NCBI GenBank assembly: GCA_904419835.1
Contig: CAJFTA010000030.1
Span: forward strand, 1 to 26,954
DNA from: an uncultured Pseudoflavonifractor sp.
Lineage (GTDB): Bacteria > Bacillota > Clostridia > Oscillospirales > Oscillospiraceae
DNA: 26,954 nt
Direction: 5' to 3'
Part shown: piece by piece, positions 13,958 to 21,332 of the stretch
How positions within the stretch are numbered: the stretch's first letter is position 1
How the letters are laid out: each line of letters starts with the position of its first letter
The notes under the pieces: generated by a model
What the model was told of the DNA's origin: nothing
The model's database searches: none
The model's input: the letters and a program-made list of their open reading frames with translations, nothing else
Program-made: the position numbers and the translations under genes

Positions 13958-15451
13958 TCAATGCACGAACGTCACGCCGGCAAAGCAGGTCTCCGGGTCT
14001 GCCGGCTCTCCGCCCTGCCGCACCTCCACGTGGAGATGGGGCCCGGTGGCCATGCCCGTCTGGCCCACATAGCCCACGTTCTGACCCTGGGCCACCTGGT
14101 CCCCCTCAGCCACCGCACAGGCCGACAGGTGGGCGAAGAGCACTTCCCCGCCGTCCCAGCCGATGACCACATAGTTGCCGTACTCCGGGTCAAAGGCGGA
14201 CTCCAGCACCTGGCCGCTCCGGGGGGCGTACACCGCCGCGCCGCTGTCCGCCTTCAGGTCCAGCCCGTCGTGGCTGGTGGTCCGGCCGGTGATGGGGTGC
14301 ACCCGGGTGCCGAAGGGCATGGTCACCGTCAGCCTGTCCCCGTCCAGGGGGGACAGCAGCTCCTCCGCGTCCACCCCGGCGGGCTCCGCCTGTTCCTCCG
14401 TAACCAGGGGCTCCGAGATGACCAGCAGGCCGGGCTCCCCGCTCTCCTCCGCCTGTCCGGTCAGGTCGGCGGCGCAGGCCCCCGCCAGCACGCCGCACAG
14501 GCACAGCGCCGCCGCCACGCCCACCGCCGCGGCGACCGTCAGCTTTCCTCTGGATTGAAATTTCATAATGGCATACAACCTCTCTTTCAGCTGTTCTCCA
14601 TCCCTGCTCATGGCAAGGGTCATATTGTGTTTGGTCTCTCCCGGCGCAGGCCGGGCCAGGGCGAGGAGGGCCGCGCCGTAGGCTCTGCGCCCGGCCTCGT
14701 CCAGCCGCCGCAGCACCCCTTCGTCGCAGGAGAGCTCACACGCCCGGCCCAGCTCCCGCCGGAGCAGCCAGACCAGCGGATTGAACCAGTGAATGCACAC
14801 CGCCGCCTCCGCCAGCCACTTGTAGCACAGGTCCAGCCGCCGGTAGTGGGTCAGCTCGTGGAGAAAGGCGGCCCGGAGCACCTCCTCCCCGCCGTTTTCG
14901 TCGGGCAGGAGCACCATGGGCCGGAGCAGACCGGCCTGCATGGGTGAGCGGAGGCCGGAACAGACCAGCAGCCTGGGGGGCCTGGCCACCCCCGTCATGC
15001 GGCAGGCGTCCTCATAGACCGCCCGGACCCGCTCCCCCGCCGGACGGCTCTCCCGTTCCAGCGTGCGGAGGCACCGGCCATACCGCCAGACCGCCCGCAG
15101 GGCCAGTGCGGCGGCCACCGCCCCCCACAGAAGCACCGCCAATTCGGGCAGCAAGGCCGGTAAATCCAGCCCCGCCCCCTGCCGGTCCGGCCCGGCCAGG
15201 GCCATGTCCGGGGCCCGCAGCCACAACGCGCCCGCTGTCATCTCCTCCGGCAGGGCCTGGGACAATCCCTCCGGCAGATGGACAGAGGGGAAAAACGGTA
15301 TCAGCAGCCGGGCCAGGGGCGCCAGCCAGAGGTAGTACTGCCCGCTGTGCCCCAACTTGTCACGCAGCAGGGGCATGAGGGCCAGCAGCAGCACAATGAG
15401 CACCGACCCGGACAGTGTCAGGCTGAGCAGAGTGGACAGCGCCCCGCCCAT
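13958..15451 (-). CDS. M56 (BlaR1-like) membrane peptidase fused to an M23/LytM endopeptidase domain
   Basis: 497 residues. Membrane segments near residues 10-30, 38-58 and 100-122 precede the M56 zinc-peptidase domain, with HELTHYRR (198-205; HExxH) and ELSCDE (239-244). Another membrane segment (about 303-325) leads to an outside part: a linker, then an M23 domain with GTRVHPITGR, SHDGLDL (His394, Asp398) and GPHLHVEV (His472, His474), the LytM zinc and catalytic residues. BlaR1 proteins normally end in a penicillin-binding sensor; here a predicted peptidoglycan endopeptidase takes that place. The start overlaps the BlaI-type stop (TGATG). Likely role: cell-wall-linked signalling in which M56 cleaves the repressor. 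What triggers it is unknown. Confidence 0.9.
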   Translation of the reverse strand: MGGALSTLLSLTLSGSVLIVLLLALMPLLRDKLGHSGQYYLWLAPLARLLIPFFPSVHLPEGLSQALPEEMTAGALWLRAPDMALAGPDRQGAGLDLPALLPELAVLLWGAVAAALALRAVWRYGRCLRTLERESRPAGERVRAVYEDACRMTGVARPPRLLVCSGLRSPMQAGLLRPMVLLPDENGGEEVLRAAFLHELTHYRRLDLCYKWLAEAAVCIHWFNPLVWLLRRELGRACELSCDEGVLRRLDEAGRRAYGAALLALARPAPGETKHNMTLAMSRDGEQLKERLYAIMKFQSRGKLTVAAAVGVAAALCLCGVLAGACAADLTGQAEESGEPGLLVISEPLVTEEQAEPAGVDAEELLSPLDGDRLTVTMPFGTRVHPITGRTTSHDGLDLKADSGAAVYAPRSGQVLESAFDPEYGNYVVIGWDGGEVLFAHLSACAVAEGDQVAQGQNVGYVGQTGMATGPHLHVEVRQGGEPADPETCFAGVTFVH

Positions 15452-15831
15452 CACGCCTTCCCGCCCTTCTCCCAAAAGGCCTTCAGCTCGTCCAGATCCT
15501 CCGCGGTAAGGCAGTCCTGCTTGAGCAGGGAGGACACCAGCCGCCCAGCGTTGCCGCCGTACACCTTGTCCAGGAAGGACCGGGTCTGCTGGTCGGCGTA
15601 GTCCTCCTCCCGCAGGAGGGCCACATACACGTTGAGCCGGCCGTTTTTCTCCACCGCCAGCATCTGCTTCTCCACCAGGCGGGAGAGAAAGGTGAGCACC
15701 GTGTTGGCCTTCCAGTCCTTCCCCTGTCCCGCCAGGGCCTCCATCACCTGGGCAAAGCGGGCCCGTCCGCCCCGGCTCCAGACCACCCGCATCAGCTCCA
15801 GCTCGGAGTCTGACAGCTGCCGTTTTTCCAT
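15451..15831 (-). CDS. BlaI/MecI-family transcriptional repressor
   Basis: 126 residues, normal for the family. The winged helix fills the first half: LSDSELELMRVVWSRGGRAR, WKANTVLTFLSRLVEKQML and the wing VEKNGRLNVYVALL. The second half, EEDYADQQTRSFLDKVYGG and onwards, forms the dimerisation helices where BlaR1-type peptidases usually cut. It is the first gene of a pair with the M56/M23 protein, overlapping it by one base. GGAGGG precedes the ATG. A TACA/TGTA-type operator lies just upstream, so the pair probably represses itself until the membrane partner inactivates the repressor. No beta-lactamase or penicillin-binding protein gene is adjacent. Confidence 0.93.
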   Translation of the reverse strand: MEKRQLSDSELELMRVVWSRGGRARFAQVMEALAGQGKDWKANTVLTFLSRLVEKQMLAVEKNGRLNVYVALLREEDYADQQTRSFLDKVYGGNAGRLVSSLLKQDCLTAEDLDELKAFWEKGGKA

Positions 15832-15853
15832 GGAAATCCCTCCAGTATTTCAA

Positions 15854-15895
15854 CTACAACTTGTAGGTGTATTTACCTTAACATCTTGTAGGTGA
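15854..15895. promoter_or_regulatory. BlaI/MecI-type operators upstream of the repressor gene
   Basis: CTACAA-C-TTGTAG (15854-15866) is a perfect palindrome with the TACA/TGTA core of BlaI/MecI sites. A second TTGTAGGTG lies at 15886-15894, with a weaker ACA opposite. The spacing puts both over the likely promoter (minus strand TTTTCA-17-TAAATA, itself weak). Confidence 0.7.
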
Positions 15896-15909
15896 AAAGT
15901 CAAGCAAAA

Positions 15910-16004
15910 AATCCTCTCACGGTGGGAGAGGATTTCAGCCTGTCGAAAAAGTCTTTTCGACAGGCTGCTGCACTTTTTCAAACCTTAAAAAGTTTGAAAA
16001 AGTG
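15910..16004. repeat. Three hairpins in a row, including a minimal palindrome of the element ends
   Basis: First, ATCCTCTC (15911-15918) with GAGAGGAT (15926-15933), a terminator-like stem. Second, directly after it, CAGCCTGTCGAAAA (15936-15949) with its exact complement 15954-15967, loop AGTC: both ends of the element family placed back to back with no core. Third, CACTTTTTCAAAC (15971-15983) with 15992-16004, a 13-bp stem. The remainder up to the feoB stop (16005-16106) shows nothing I can name. Together they could terminate feoB transcription. Confidence 0.6.
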
Positions 16005-16106
16005 GTTTGATTCCACGCGAAAGACAACCCTGACGGTTTTCTTTCACACTATCTTTCCCTCCGAAGCCTTAAGTCTCAGGGTTTATCGCAGTCCTTTTCT
16101 ATCTCT

Positions 16107-18257
16107 CTACGCCAGCCCCAGCAACCGGGCGGTGGTGGCCACCAGGAAGCACAGCGCCATGCCGATGGCCGTGGGCAGCCCGAAGCCCAGCAGGGTCCAC
16201 TTCCAGCTGCCGCTCTCCCTGCCGATGGTCATGCAGGTGGTGGAGCAGGGCCAGTGGACCAGGGAGAAGAGCATGGTGCACACCGCCGTCAGCCAGGTCC
16301 AGCCCTGGTCCACAAGCAGGGTGCGCAGGGCGTCCAGGCTCTCGTAGCCGGTCAGGCTGCCGGTGGCCAGGTAGGCCATGAGCATGATGGGGATGACAAT
16401 CTCGTTGGCGGGAAAGCCCAGGATAAAGGCGGTCAGAATCACGCCGTCCATGCCCAGGGCCCGGCCCAGAGGGTCCAGGAAGCCGGTGCAGTGGGCCAGA
16501 AGGCTGACGCCCCCCGCCTGCACATTGGCCAGCACCCAGATGAGCAGCCCCGCCGGGGCGGCAACCATCACCGCCCGCCCCAGCACGAACACCGTCCGGT
16601 CCAGCACTGAGCGGACAATCACCTGTCCCACCCGGGGGCGGCGGTAGGGTGGCAGCTCCAGGGTGAAGGAGGAGGGCACGCCCTTGAGTACCGTGGCCGA
16701 CAGCAGCCGGGAGACCTGGAAGGTGAGAAACACCCCCAGCACAATCACCCCGGTGAGCAGCAGGGCGGACAGCAGTGTCCGCCCCGGCCCGGCTTCGGTG
16801 CCCGTAAAAAACATGGTGATGATGGCGATCAGGGTGGGAAAGCGGCCGTTGCAGGGCACAAAGCTGTTGGTGAGCATGGCGATGAGCCGCTCCCGGGGGG
16901 AGTCGATGATGCGGCAGCCCACCACCCCGGCGGCGTTGCAGCCGAAGCCCATGGCCATGGTCAGGGCCTGCTTGCCGCAGGCTCTGGCCTTCTGGAAGGC
17001 GTGGTCCAGCACAAAGGCCACCCGGGGCAGGTAGCCGAAGTCCTCCAGCAGGGTAAAGATGGGGAAAAAGATGGCCATGGGGGGCAGCATCACCGACACC
17101 ACCCAGGCCAGCACCCGGTAGACCCCCAATACCAGTGCCCCGTGGAGCCACGCCGGGGCGTTCCAGTATGTAAACAGGTCGGTCAGCCGGTCCTGGAGCC
17201 AGAAGAGGGCGTCAGACAGCAGCTGGGAGGGGTAGTTGGCCCCCTGGATGGTCAGCCAGAACACCCCCGCCAGCAATGCCAGCATCACCGGGATGCCCGT
17301 GGCGCGGCTGGTGAAGAGCCGGTCCAAAACGCGGTCCCGGCGGGCGTAGTCCTCCCGGGCGCACTTCACCGCCCCGGCGCACACCGCCTCGGCGGTCATC
17401 ACCAGCCCGGCGGCCAGCCGATCCCCCAGGTTCTCCCGGCTGACCCCGCGCGCCTCCAGCCACGCCCAGGCCTCCGCCAGGGCCTCAGTCAGCTCCCCGT
17501 CCCCTGCCAAGCCAACGCCCAGCGCCTCCTCCAGCCTGGCCAGCAGAGCCGGCTCCCCCTCCAGCAGCCGGAGGGCGGTCCAGCGGCCGGGGAGCTTCCC
17601 CGCCGTCCGGGCCTCCACCAGAGAGAGCAGCCGCTCCACCGCCGTCTCAACGGGGCCGGGGTACTGCACCCGGATGGGGTTGGGCGGCTGTTCCGCCGCC
17701 ATCACCTTCTCCGCCGCGTCCAGCAGGGCTTCCAGCCCCTGGCCCCGCCCGGCACAGGTCCCCACCACGGGCACCCCCAGCCGCTCCGACAGCTGCTCTA
17801 AATCCACCCGGATGCCTTTCTTTGCCGCCTCGTCCATCAGGTTGACGCACACCACGGTGCGGGGTTCCAGCTCCAGGGTCTGGAGCACCAGGTTCAGGTT
17901 CCGCTCCAGGCAGGTGGCGTCGCACACCACAATGGCCCCGTCCGCCCCGCCGAAGCACAGAAAGTCCCGGGCCACCTCCTCCTCGGCGGAGTGGGCCATG
18001 AGGGAGTAGGCGCCCGGCAGGTCCACCAGCACATAGCCCCACCCCCTGTGCTCGCACCGGCCCTGGGCGCTGCCCACCGTCTTGCCCGGCCAGTTTCCTG
18101 TGTGCTGATGCATACCGGTCAGACTGTTGAACACGGTGGATTTGCCCACGTTGGGGTTGCCCGCCAGGGCGATGACCTTGTCGTCCGGCCGGAGCTTTTC
18201 AATGTTCAGGCCATGGTCCACCGCCGCCGCGCCGGTGGACGCCCCGGTCAGGCCCAC
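16107..18257 (-). CDS. feoB: Ferrous iron transporter FeoB
   Basis: 716 residues. FeoB imports Fe2+ across the cytoplasmic membrane under anoxic conditions. The N-terminal G domain has G1 GNPNVGKST (33-41), the switch segment NWPGKTVG, G3 DLPGAYSL and G4 NLMD; a helical GDI-like domain follows. The membrane half has two Gate motifs, MGFGCNAAGVVGCRIIDSPRE with FVPCNGRFP, and FILGFPANEIVIP. I chose GTG at 18257 because GGGAGG lies six to seven bases upstream; a TTG ten codons earlier has no binding site. The start overlaps the feoA stop by ten bases, so the two are coupled. No feoC is seen. Confidence 0.95.
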   Translation of the reverse strand: MGLTGASTGAAAVDHGLNIEKLRPDDKVIALAGNPNVGKSTVFNSLTGMHQHTGNWPGKTVGSAQGRCEHRGWGYVLVDLPGAYSLMAHSAEEEVARDFLCFGGADGAIVVCDATCLERNLNLVLQTLELEPRTVVCVNLMDEAAKKGIRVDLEQLSERLGVPVVGTCAGRGQGLEALLDAAEKVMAAEQPPNPIRVQYPGPVETAVERLLSLVEARTAGKLPGRWTALRLLEGEPALLARLEEALGVGLAGDGELTEALAEAWAWLEARGVSRENLGDRLAAGLVMTAEAVCAGAVKCAREDYARRDRVLDRLFTSRATGIPVMLALLAGVFWLTIQGANYPSQLLSDALFWLQDRLTDLFTYWNAPAWLHGALVLGVYRVLAWVVSVMLPPMAIFFPIFTLLEDFGYLPRVAFVLDHAFQKARACGKQALTMAMGFGCNAAGVVGCRIIDSPRERLIAMLTNSFVPCNGRFPTLIAIITMFFTGTEAGPGRTLLSALLLTGVIVLGVFLTFQVSRLLSATVLKGVPSSFTLELPPYRRPRVGQVIVRSVLDRTVFVLGRAVMVAAPAGLLIWVLANVQAGGVSLLAHCTGFLDPLGRALGMDGVILTAFILGFPANEIVIPIMLMAYLATGSLTGYESLDALRTLLVDQGWTWLTAVCTMLFSLVHWPCSTTCMTIGRESGSWKWTLLGFGLPTAIGMALCFLVATTARLLGLA

Positions 18258-18529
18258 CGGGGTTCCTCCCCGGCAGAGGCCGGGCAAAATGCGGCGGCAG
18301 GCTCCACCCGGATGCCTGCGGCGTCCCGCTCCCGCAGGGCCACCACCGCCCCCCGTATGAGATAGGCCGACGGGTCGCCCGCCGGACTGGCGGCCACACA
18401 GGTCACCCTGGTGCCGGGGATGAGGCCCATATCCATCAGGCGGCGGCGCATGGCCCGCTCGCCCGCCACCTCCGCCACCCGGGCGCTTCCTCCCACCCCC
18501 AGGCCGCAGAGGGAAATCAATTCGCTCAT
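18248..18529 (-). CDS. feoA: FeoA-family protein
   Basis: 93 residues with the small SH3-like FeoA domain: ISLCGLGVGGSARVAEV, then MRRRLMDMGLIPGTRVTCV, the most conserved FeoA stretch, and YLIRGAVVALRERDAAGIRV. FeoA is a cytosolic partner of FeoB required for iron uptake. The ATG at 18529 has GAGGAG about nine bases upstream. A short hairpin-forming GGGGG/CCCCC pair (18560-18564 with 18573-18577) lies in the 102-bp gap to the divergent NlpC gene. I saw no clear Fur box. Confidence 0.92.
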   Translation of the reverse strand: MSELISLCGLGVGGSARVAEVAGERAMRRRLMDMGLIPGTRVTCVAASPAGDPSAYLIRGAVVALRERDAAGIRVEPAAAFCPASAGEEPRWA

Positions 18530-18631
18530 ATTGGAACGCTCCTCACATAACATGTAGGCGGGGGATGGTTCTCCCCCATCTATCCTATTGAGCCGCCCCC
18601 CCGGTGGTGACGGCGAGAGGAGGAACCGGCT

Positions 18632-19315
18632 GTGAGACGTCCATACCCGCCCCGGCGGAGAAAACGGCGGAGGCGGCGCGCCTTCGGCGGATGGAGCCGT
18701 ATCCTCCGCCTGCTGGGCATGGCTCTTCTGCTGTCCGGGCTGCTGCTCCCATTTTTTCCTCGGAAAGCTTCCCCTCCCACTCCAGTTTCCCCCGCTCCCT
18801 CTCTCTTCCTGCCGGAGGATTTGTCCCCCCTGCGGCGGGCCATGGTGGAAAACGCCGCCGCCCTGGCGGGCAGGGTGGGCTACTTCTGGGGCGGCAAGTC
18901 GGTCCGCCTGGGCTGGGACCCCCGCTGGGGGGTGCCGGCCGTGGTCACCGCCGGCGGAAGCGACACCACCGGGACCCTGGTCCCCTTCGGCCTGGACTGC
19001 TCCGGGCTGGTGACCTGGGCGGCGGTCAACGCGGCAGGGGACGCCGGCGCCCTCTCCGCCATCGGCAACGGCGCCCGGGACCAGTATTCCCGCTGTACGC
19101 CGGTGGCCTGGGAGGAGGCCCAGCCGGGGGACCTGGCCTTTTTCCCCGACCTGAGCCATGTGGGGATTGTGCTCGGCCCCACGGAGGCGGGCACGCTGGA
19201 AATTGTCCACTGCTCCAAGACCCTGGGCGGCGTGGTCCGCTCCCCGGACGGCGCAGGCATCGGCTTTGCCCTCATCGGCCGCCCGGCGTTCTATCAGATT
19301 TATGGCGCGGCATAA
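18632..19315 (+). CDS. NlpC/P60-family cell-wall hydrolase, membrane-anchored or secreted
   Basis: 227 residues. A very basic N-terminus (RRRKRRRRR) precedes a hydrophobic segment LRLLGMALLLSGLLLP (about 26-40), a membrane anchor or non-classical signal. The NlpC/P60 domain follows: FWGGKS, GLDCSGLVTWA with catalytic Cys123, a QPGDLAFF block, DLSHVGIVLG with His176, and IVHCSK with a third polar residue (His193). These papain-like enzymes usually cut gamma-D-Glu-diamino acid bonds in peptidoglycan. The start is GTG with GAGGAGG upstream. An insertion between FWGGKS and the Cys (GWDPRWG...GGSDTTGT) is seen in related clostridial proteins. Divergent from feoAB; no functional link to iron is evident. 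Confidence 0.88.
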   Translation: MRRPYPPRRRKRRRRRAFGGWSRILRLLGMALLLSGLLLPFFPRKASPPTPVSPAPSLFLPEDLSPLRRAMVENAAALAGRVGYFWGGKSVRLGWDPRWGVPAVVTAGGSDTTGTLVPFGLDCSGLVTWAAVNAAGDAGALSAIGNGARDQYSRCTPVAWEEAQPGDLAFFPDLSHVGIVLGPTEAGTLEIVHCSKTLGGVVRSPDGAGIGFALIGRPAFYQIYGAA

Positions 19316-19406
19316 AATACGCCGTGTGCCGGGATTTTAAGCCCATGGCGCGGCGGAGCGCGCCATATAGGCGTTTTACCGCCCCCCTTTGGCGGGCAAT
19401 AAAAAT

Positions 19407-19450
19407 AACCCGCCGGACCGGAGATACGCTCTCCCATCCGGCGGGTTTTC
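19407..19450. terminator. Bidirectional terminator between NlpC/P60 and HPt genes
   Basis: AACCCGCCGGA (19407-19417) pairs with TCCGGCGGGTT (19437-19447); T-runs follow on both strands. It serves two convergent genes. Another small hairpin (CCGCC/GGCGG) lies just upstream near 19380-19395. Confidence 0.8.
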
Positions 19451-19464
19451 TGTGTCTATCCCGG

Positions 19465-19821
19465 TCAGCTCAGGGCCAAAATGGCCTCCACGGCCCGGTT
19501 GTAGTCCTCAGTAAGCTGGGGCATCATGGCGGCGGCGGCATCCCAGTCGCCGGCCCGCATCAGCGCCACCTGGCGCTCAAAGCCCGCGAACAGCGGCTTG
19601 ATGGACAGGTTGCCGCACAGCCCCTTCAGGGTGTGGGCGGCGCTGACCGCCCCCTCGCGGTCCCCCTCCTCCAGGGCGGCGGTCAGGGCGGCAAATCCCC
19701 GGTCCGCGGGGAACTTCTTCAAAAAACGCTCCAGCATGGCCTCGCTGCCCATGAAGCGCTCCAGGGCCTCGTCCACGTCCACGCCCGCAGCGGCCAGCCC
19801 CGCCCGGATTTGGTCATCCAT
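19465..19821 (-). CDS. HPt (histidine phosphotransfer) domain protein
   Basis: 118 residues, a single four-helix HPt domain with the phospho-accepting His63 in SAAHTLKGLCGNLS. It relays phosphate between receiver domains. The ATG at 19821 was chosen over one at 19827 because AAGGAGG is then about nine bases away rather than three. It overlaps the end of the HD-GYP response regulator by eight bases, so the two are coupled and probably partners: the receiver of that protein could exchange phosphate with this His. No histidine kinase is in the window, so the upstream kinase must be elsewhere. Confidence 0.88.
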   Translation of the reverse strand: MDDQIRAGLAAAGVDVDEALERFMGSEAMLERFLKKFPADRGFAALTAALEEGDREGAVSAAHTLKGLCGNLSIKPLFAGFERQVALMRAGDWDAAAAMMPQLTEDYNRAVEAILALS

Positions 19822-20926
19822 TTTCATTCTCCTCCTTCGGCGCCTGATACAGGCCCCTCAGCTCCCGCTCCACCCGGAAGAAGCACGCCAGCAGCGCGGG
19901 ATTAAAGGTGCCGCACGCCCCGTCCCGGATCATGCGCAGGGCCTCCTCCCGGCCATAGGCGTCCTTATAGACCCGCTTGCTGACCAGGGCGTCGTACACG
20001 TCGGCCAGCGAGACAATCTGAGCCCAGACGGAGATCTCGTCCCCCTTCAGGCCGTCGGGATAGCCCCGCCCGTCCCACCGCTCGTGGTGGTGGCGGGCGA
20101 TGTCGCAGGCGTAGCGGTAGGCGCCCAGCTCCCGCATCTGGGGAATCCGCTCCAGCAGCCGGGCGCCCTGGACGGTGTGGGTCTTCATAATCTCGAACTC
20201 CTCGGCCGTCAGGCGGCCGGGCTTGTTGAGGATGGCGTCCGGGATGGCGATTTTGCCCACATCGTGCATGATGGCGGCCAGGGCGATGGCGTCGATATCC
20301 TCCGGCGACAGGCCGGCCCCCAGTTCGGTGTGCTCCAGCATATAGCGGGTGATGTCGTGAATACGGCGGACATGCTCGCCAGACTCGCCGTTTCGAAACT
20401 CAATGGCGGTGGACAGGGCCTCTATCATGCCCCGGTTGAGCTCGATGATCTGCTCCGCCTGCCGCAGAAGAGCGGACTGCTGCCGCTCCACCACGTTGCC
20501 CAGCCGCTTCCTCGCCCGGAACAGCTCCACCACCGAGTTGACCCGCCGCTCCACCACATAGGGGATCACCGGCTTGCTGATCACGTCCATGACGCCCAGC
20601 TGATAGGCCTCCCGCATGGTGTCGCCGCTGGCCTCGGCGGTGATGAGAAACACGGGGATCTGGCCGGGAAAGCCCTCCTCCGCCAGGGCACGCAGCACCT
20701 GGATGCCGCTCATCTCGGGCATGACCACGTCCAGCAGCACCGCGCACAGCCGGTCCCGCAGGCTCAGCGCCGCCTCCAGCCCAAGTTTTCCGTTCTCCCG
20801 CTGCTCAATGGCGTAAAATGGCGCGAAAATATTCTCCAGAATGGCCCGGTTTATCTCGTCATCGTCCACAATCAGCACCGTGTCCGGCTCCTGACCGGCA
20901 TTCCGTCCCCGGCAGTTAGGTTCCAT
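19814..20926 (-). CDS. Response regulator with HD-GYP phosphodiesterase output
   Basis: 370 residues. Receiver domain at about 15-135: DTVLIVDDDE (acidic pocket), phospho-acceptor Asp66 in LLDVVMPEMSG, Thr96 in ITAEAS and Lys118 in SKP. A helical linker (about 135-170) leads to an HD-GYP domain with HVRRIHDITRYM, HDVGKIAIPDAILNKPG (221-237), HHHERWDGRGYPDGLKG (279-295) and SLADVYDAL. All canonical catalytic residues are present, so breakdown of cyclic di-GMP (or a related cyclic dinucleotide) is likely when phosphorylated. AAGGAG precedes the ATG. It is the first gene of a pair with HPt, with a strong promoter and a leader of about 200 bases. Confidence 0.94.
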   Translation of the reverse strand: MEPNCRGRNAGQEPDTVLIVDDDEINRAILENIFAPFYAIEQRENGKLGLEAALSLRDRLCAVLLDVVMPEMSGIQVLRALAEEGFPGQIPVFLITAEASGDTMREAYQLGVMDVISKPVIPYVVERRVNSVVELFRARKRLGNVVERQQSALLRQAEQIIELNRGMIEALSTAIEFRNGESGEHVRRIHDITRYMLEHTELGAGLSPEDIDAIALAAIMHDVGKIAIPDAILNKPGRLTAEEFEIMKTHTVQGARLLERIPQMRELGAYRYACDIARHHHERWDGRGYPDGLKGDEISVWAQIVSLADVYDALVSKRVYKDAYGREEALRMIRDGACGTFNPALLACFFRVERELRGLYQAPKEENENG

Positions 20927-21130
20927 ATTTTTCTCCTTGCATACGGGCGCGGACAGGGCCGCAGTCTCCCGGCCCGGCCACGCAAGTTCTGTTCCGCCCT
21001 GCACGCTATTCTTCCATGATATTTGCCCCGCAATACCGCCGCAATTGCCTCCATGCAGCAGCCGCGCTGGAAAAGCGGCCCGGCATCCGCCTTTGCAACA
21101 GGCTGCGGGGCGGTTGATTCGACCATTCTT

Positions 21131-21159
21131 ATTATAAAATAGCTTTCTCCCAATTGCAA
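21131..21159 (-). promoter_or_regulatory. Promoter of the HD-GYP/HPt pair
   Basis: Minus strand TTGCAA (21154-21159), a 17-bp spacer, TATAAT (21131-21136). The transcript would start near 21124, giving a GC-rich leader of about 197 bases (20927-21123) in which I recognise no gene or known riboswitch. Confidence 0.7.
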
Positions 21160-21172
21160 CTCCCGGTATGTG

Positions 21173-21213
21173 CGAAAAACTGTGCGCGGAGCAGTCCGAC
21201 CGCTCCGCGCACA
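21173..21213 (-). terminator. Terminator of the Sel1-repeat gene
   Basis: TGTGCGCGGAGC (21181-21192) pairs with 21202-21213; on the minus strand GTTTTT follows. It lies about 120 bases after the Sel1 stop, beyond a degraded repeat element. Confidence 0.75.
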
Positions 21214-21330
21214 CCAAGCTGCCAAAAATGTTGTTACTTTCTCGCTGCTGTGCAGCGCAAAAGTCCCTGTGCTCCCCCGCCCCGGTTCCGGCGGGCACTT
21301 TTCCCTGGGGTTTTGGGCGTTCTCTATCCC
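21214..21330 (-). mobile_element. Degraded copy of the MITE-like element, core type A
   Basis: On the minus strand: GGAACCGGGGCGGGGGAGC, then GGACTTTTGCGC, a hairpin GCGCTGC-ACA-GCAGCG, GAAAGTAAC and TTTTTGGCAGCTTGG. Each block has a counterpart in the same order at 546-767, but the middle (about 605-675 there) is missing. The end TTTTTGGCAGCTTGG resembles the TTTTTCGACAGCCTG end and directly abuts the terminator hairpin at 21181-21213. Confidence 0.55.
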
Positions 21331-21332
21331 CC

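Noticed and set aside
18257..18287. Longer FeoB starting at a TTG at 18287
   Set aside because: No ribosome binding site before the TTG, whereas GTG at 18257 follows GGGAGG at the right distance.
20927..21123. Cyclic di-GMP riboswitch in the HD-GYP leader
   Set aside because: Attractive from context, but I could not find the conserved GEMM sequence blocks; left as an unexplained leader.
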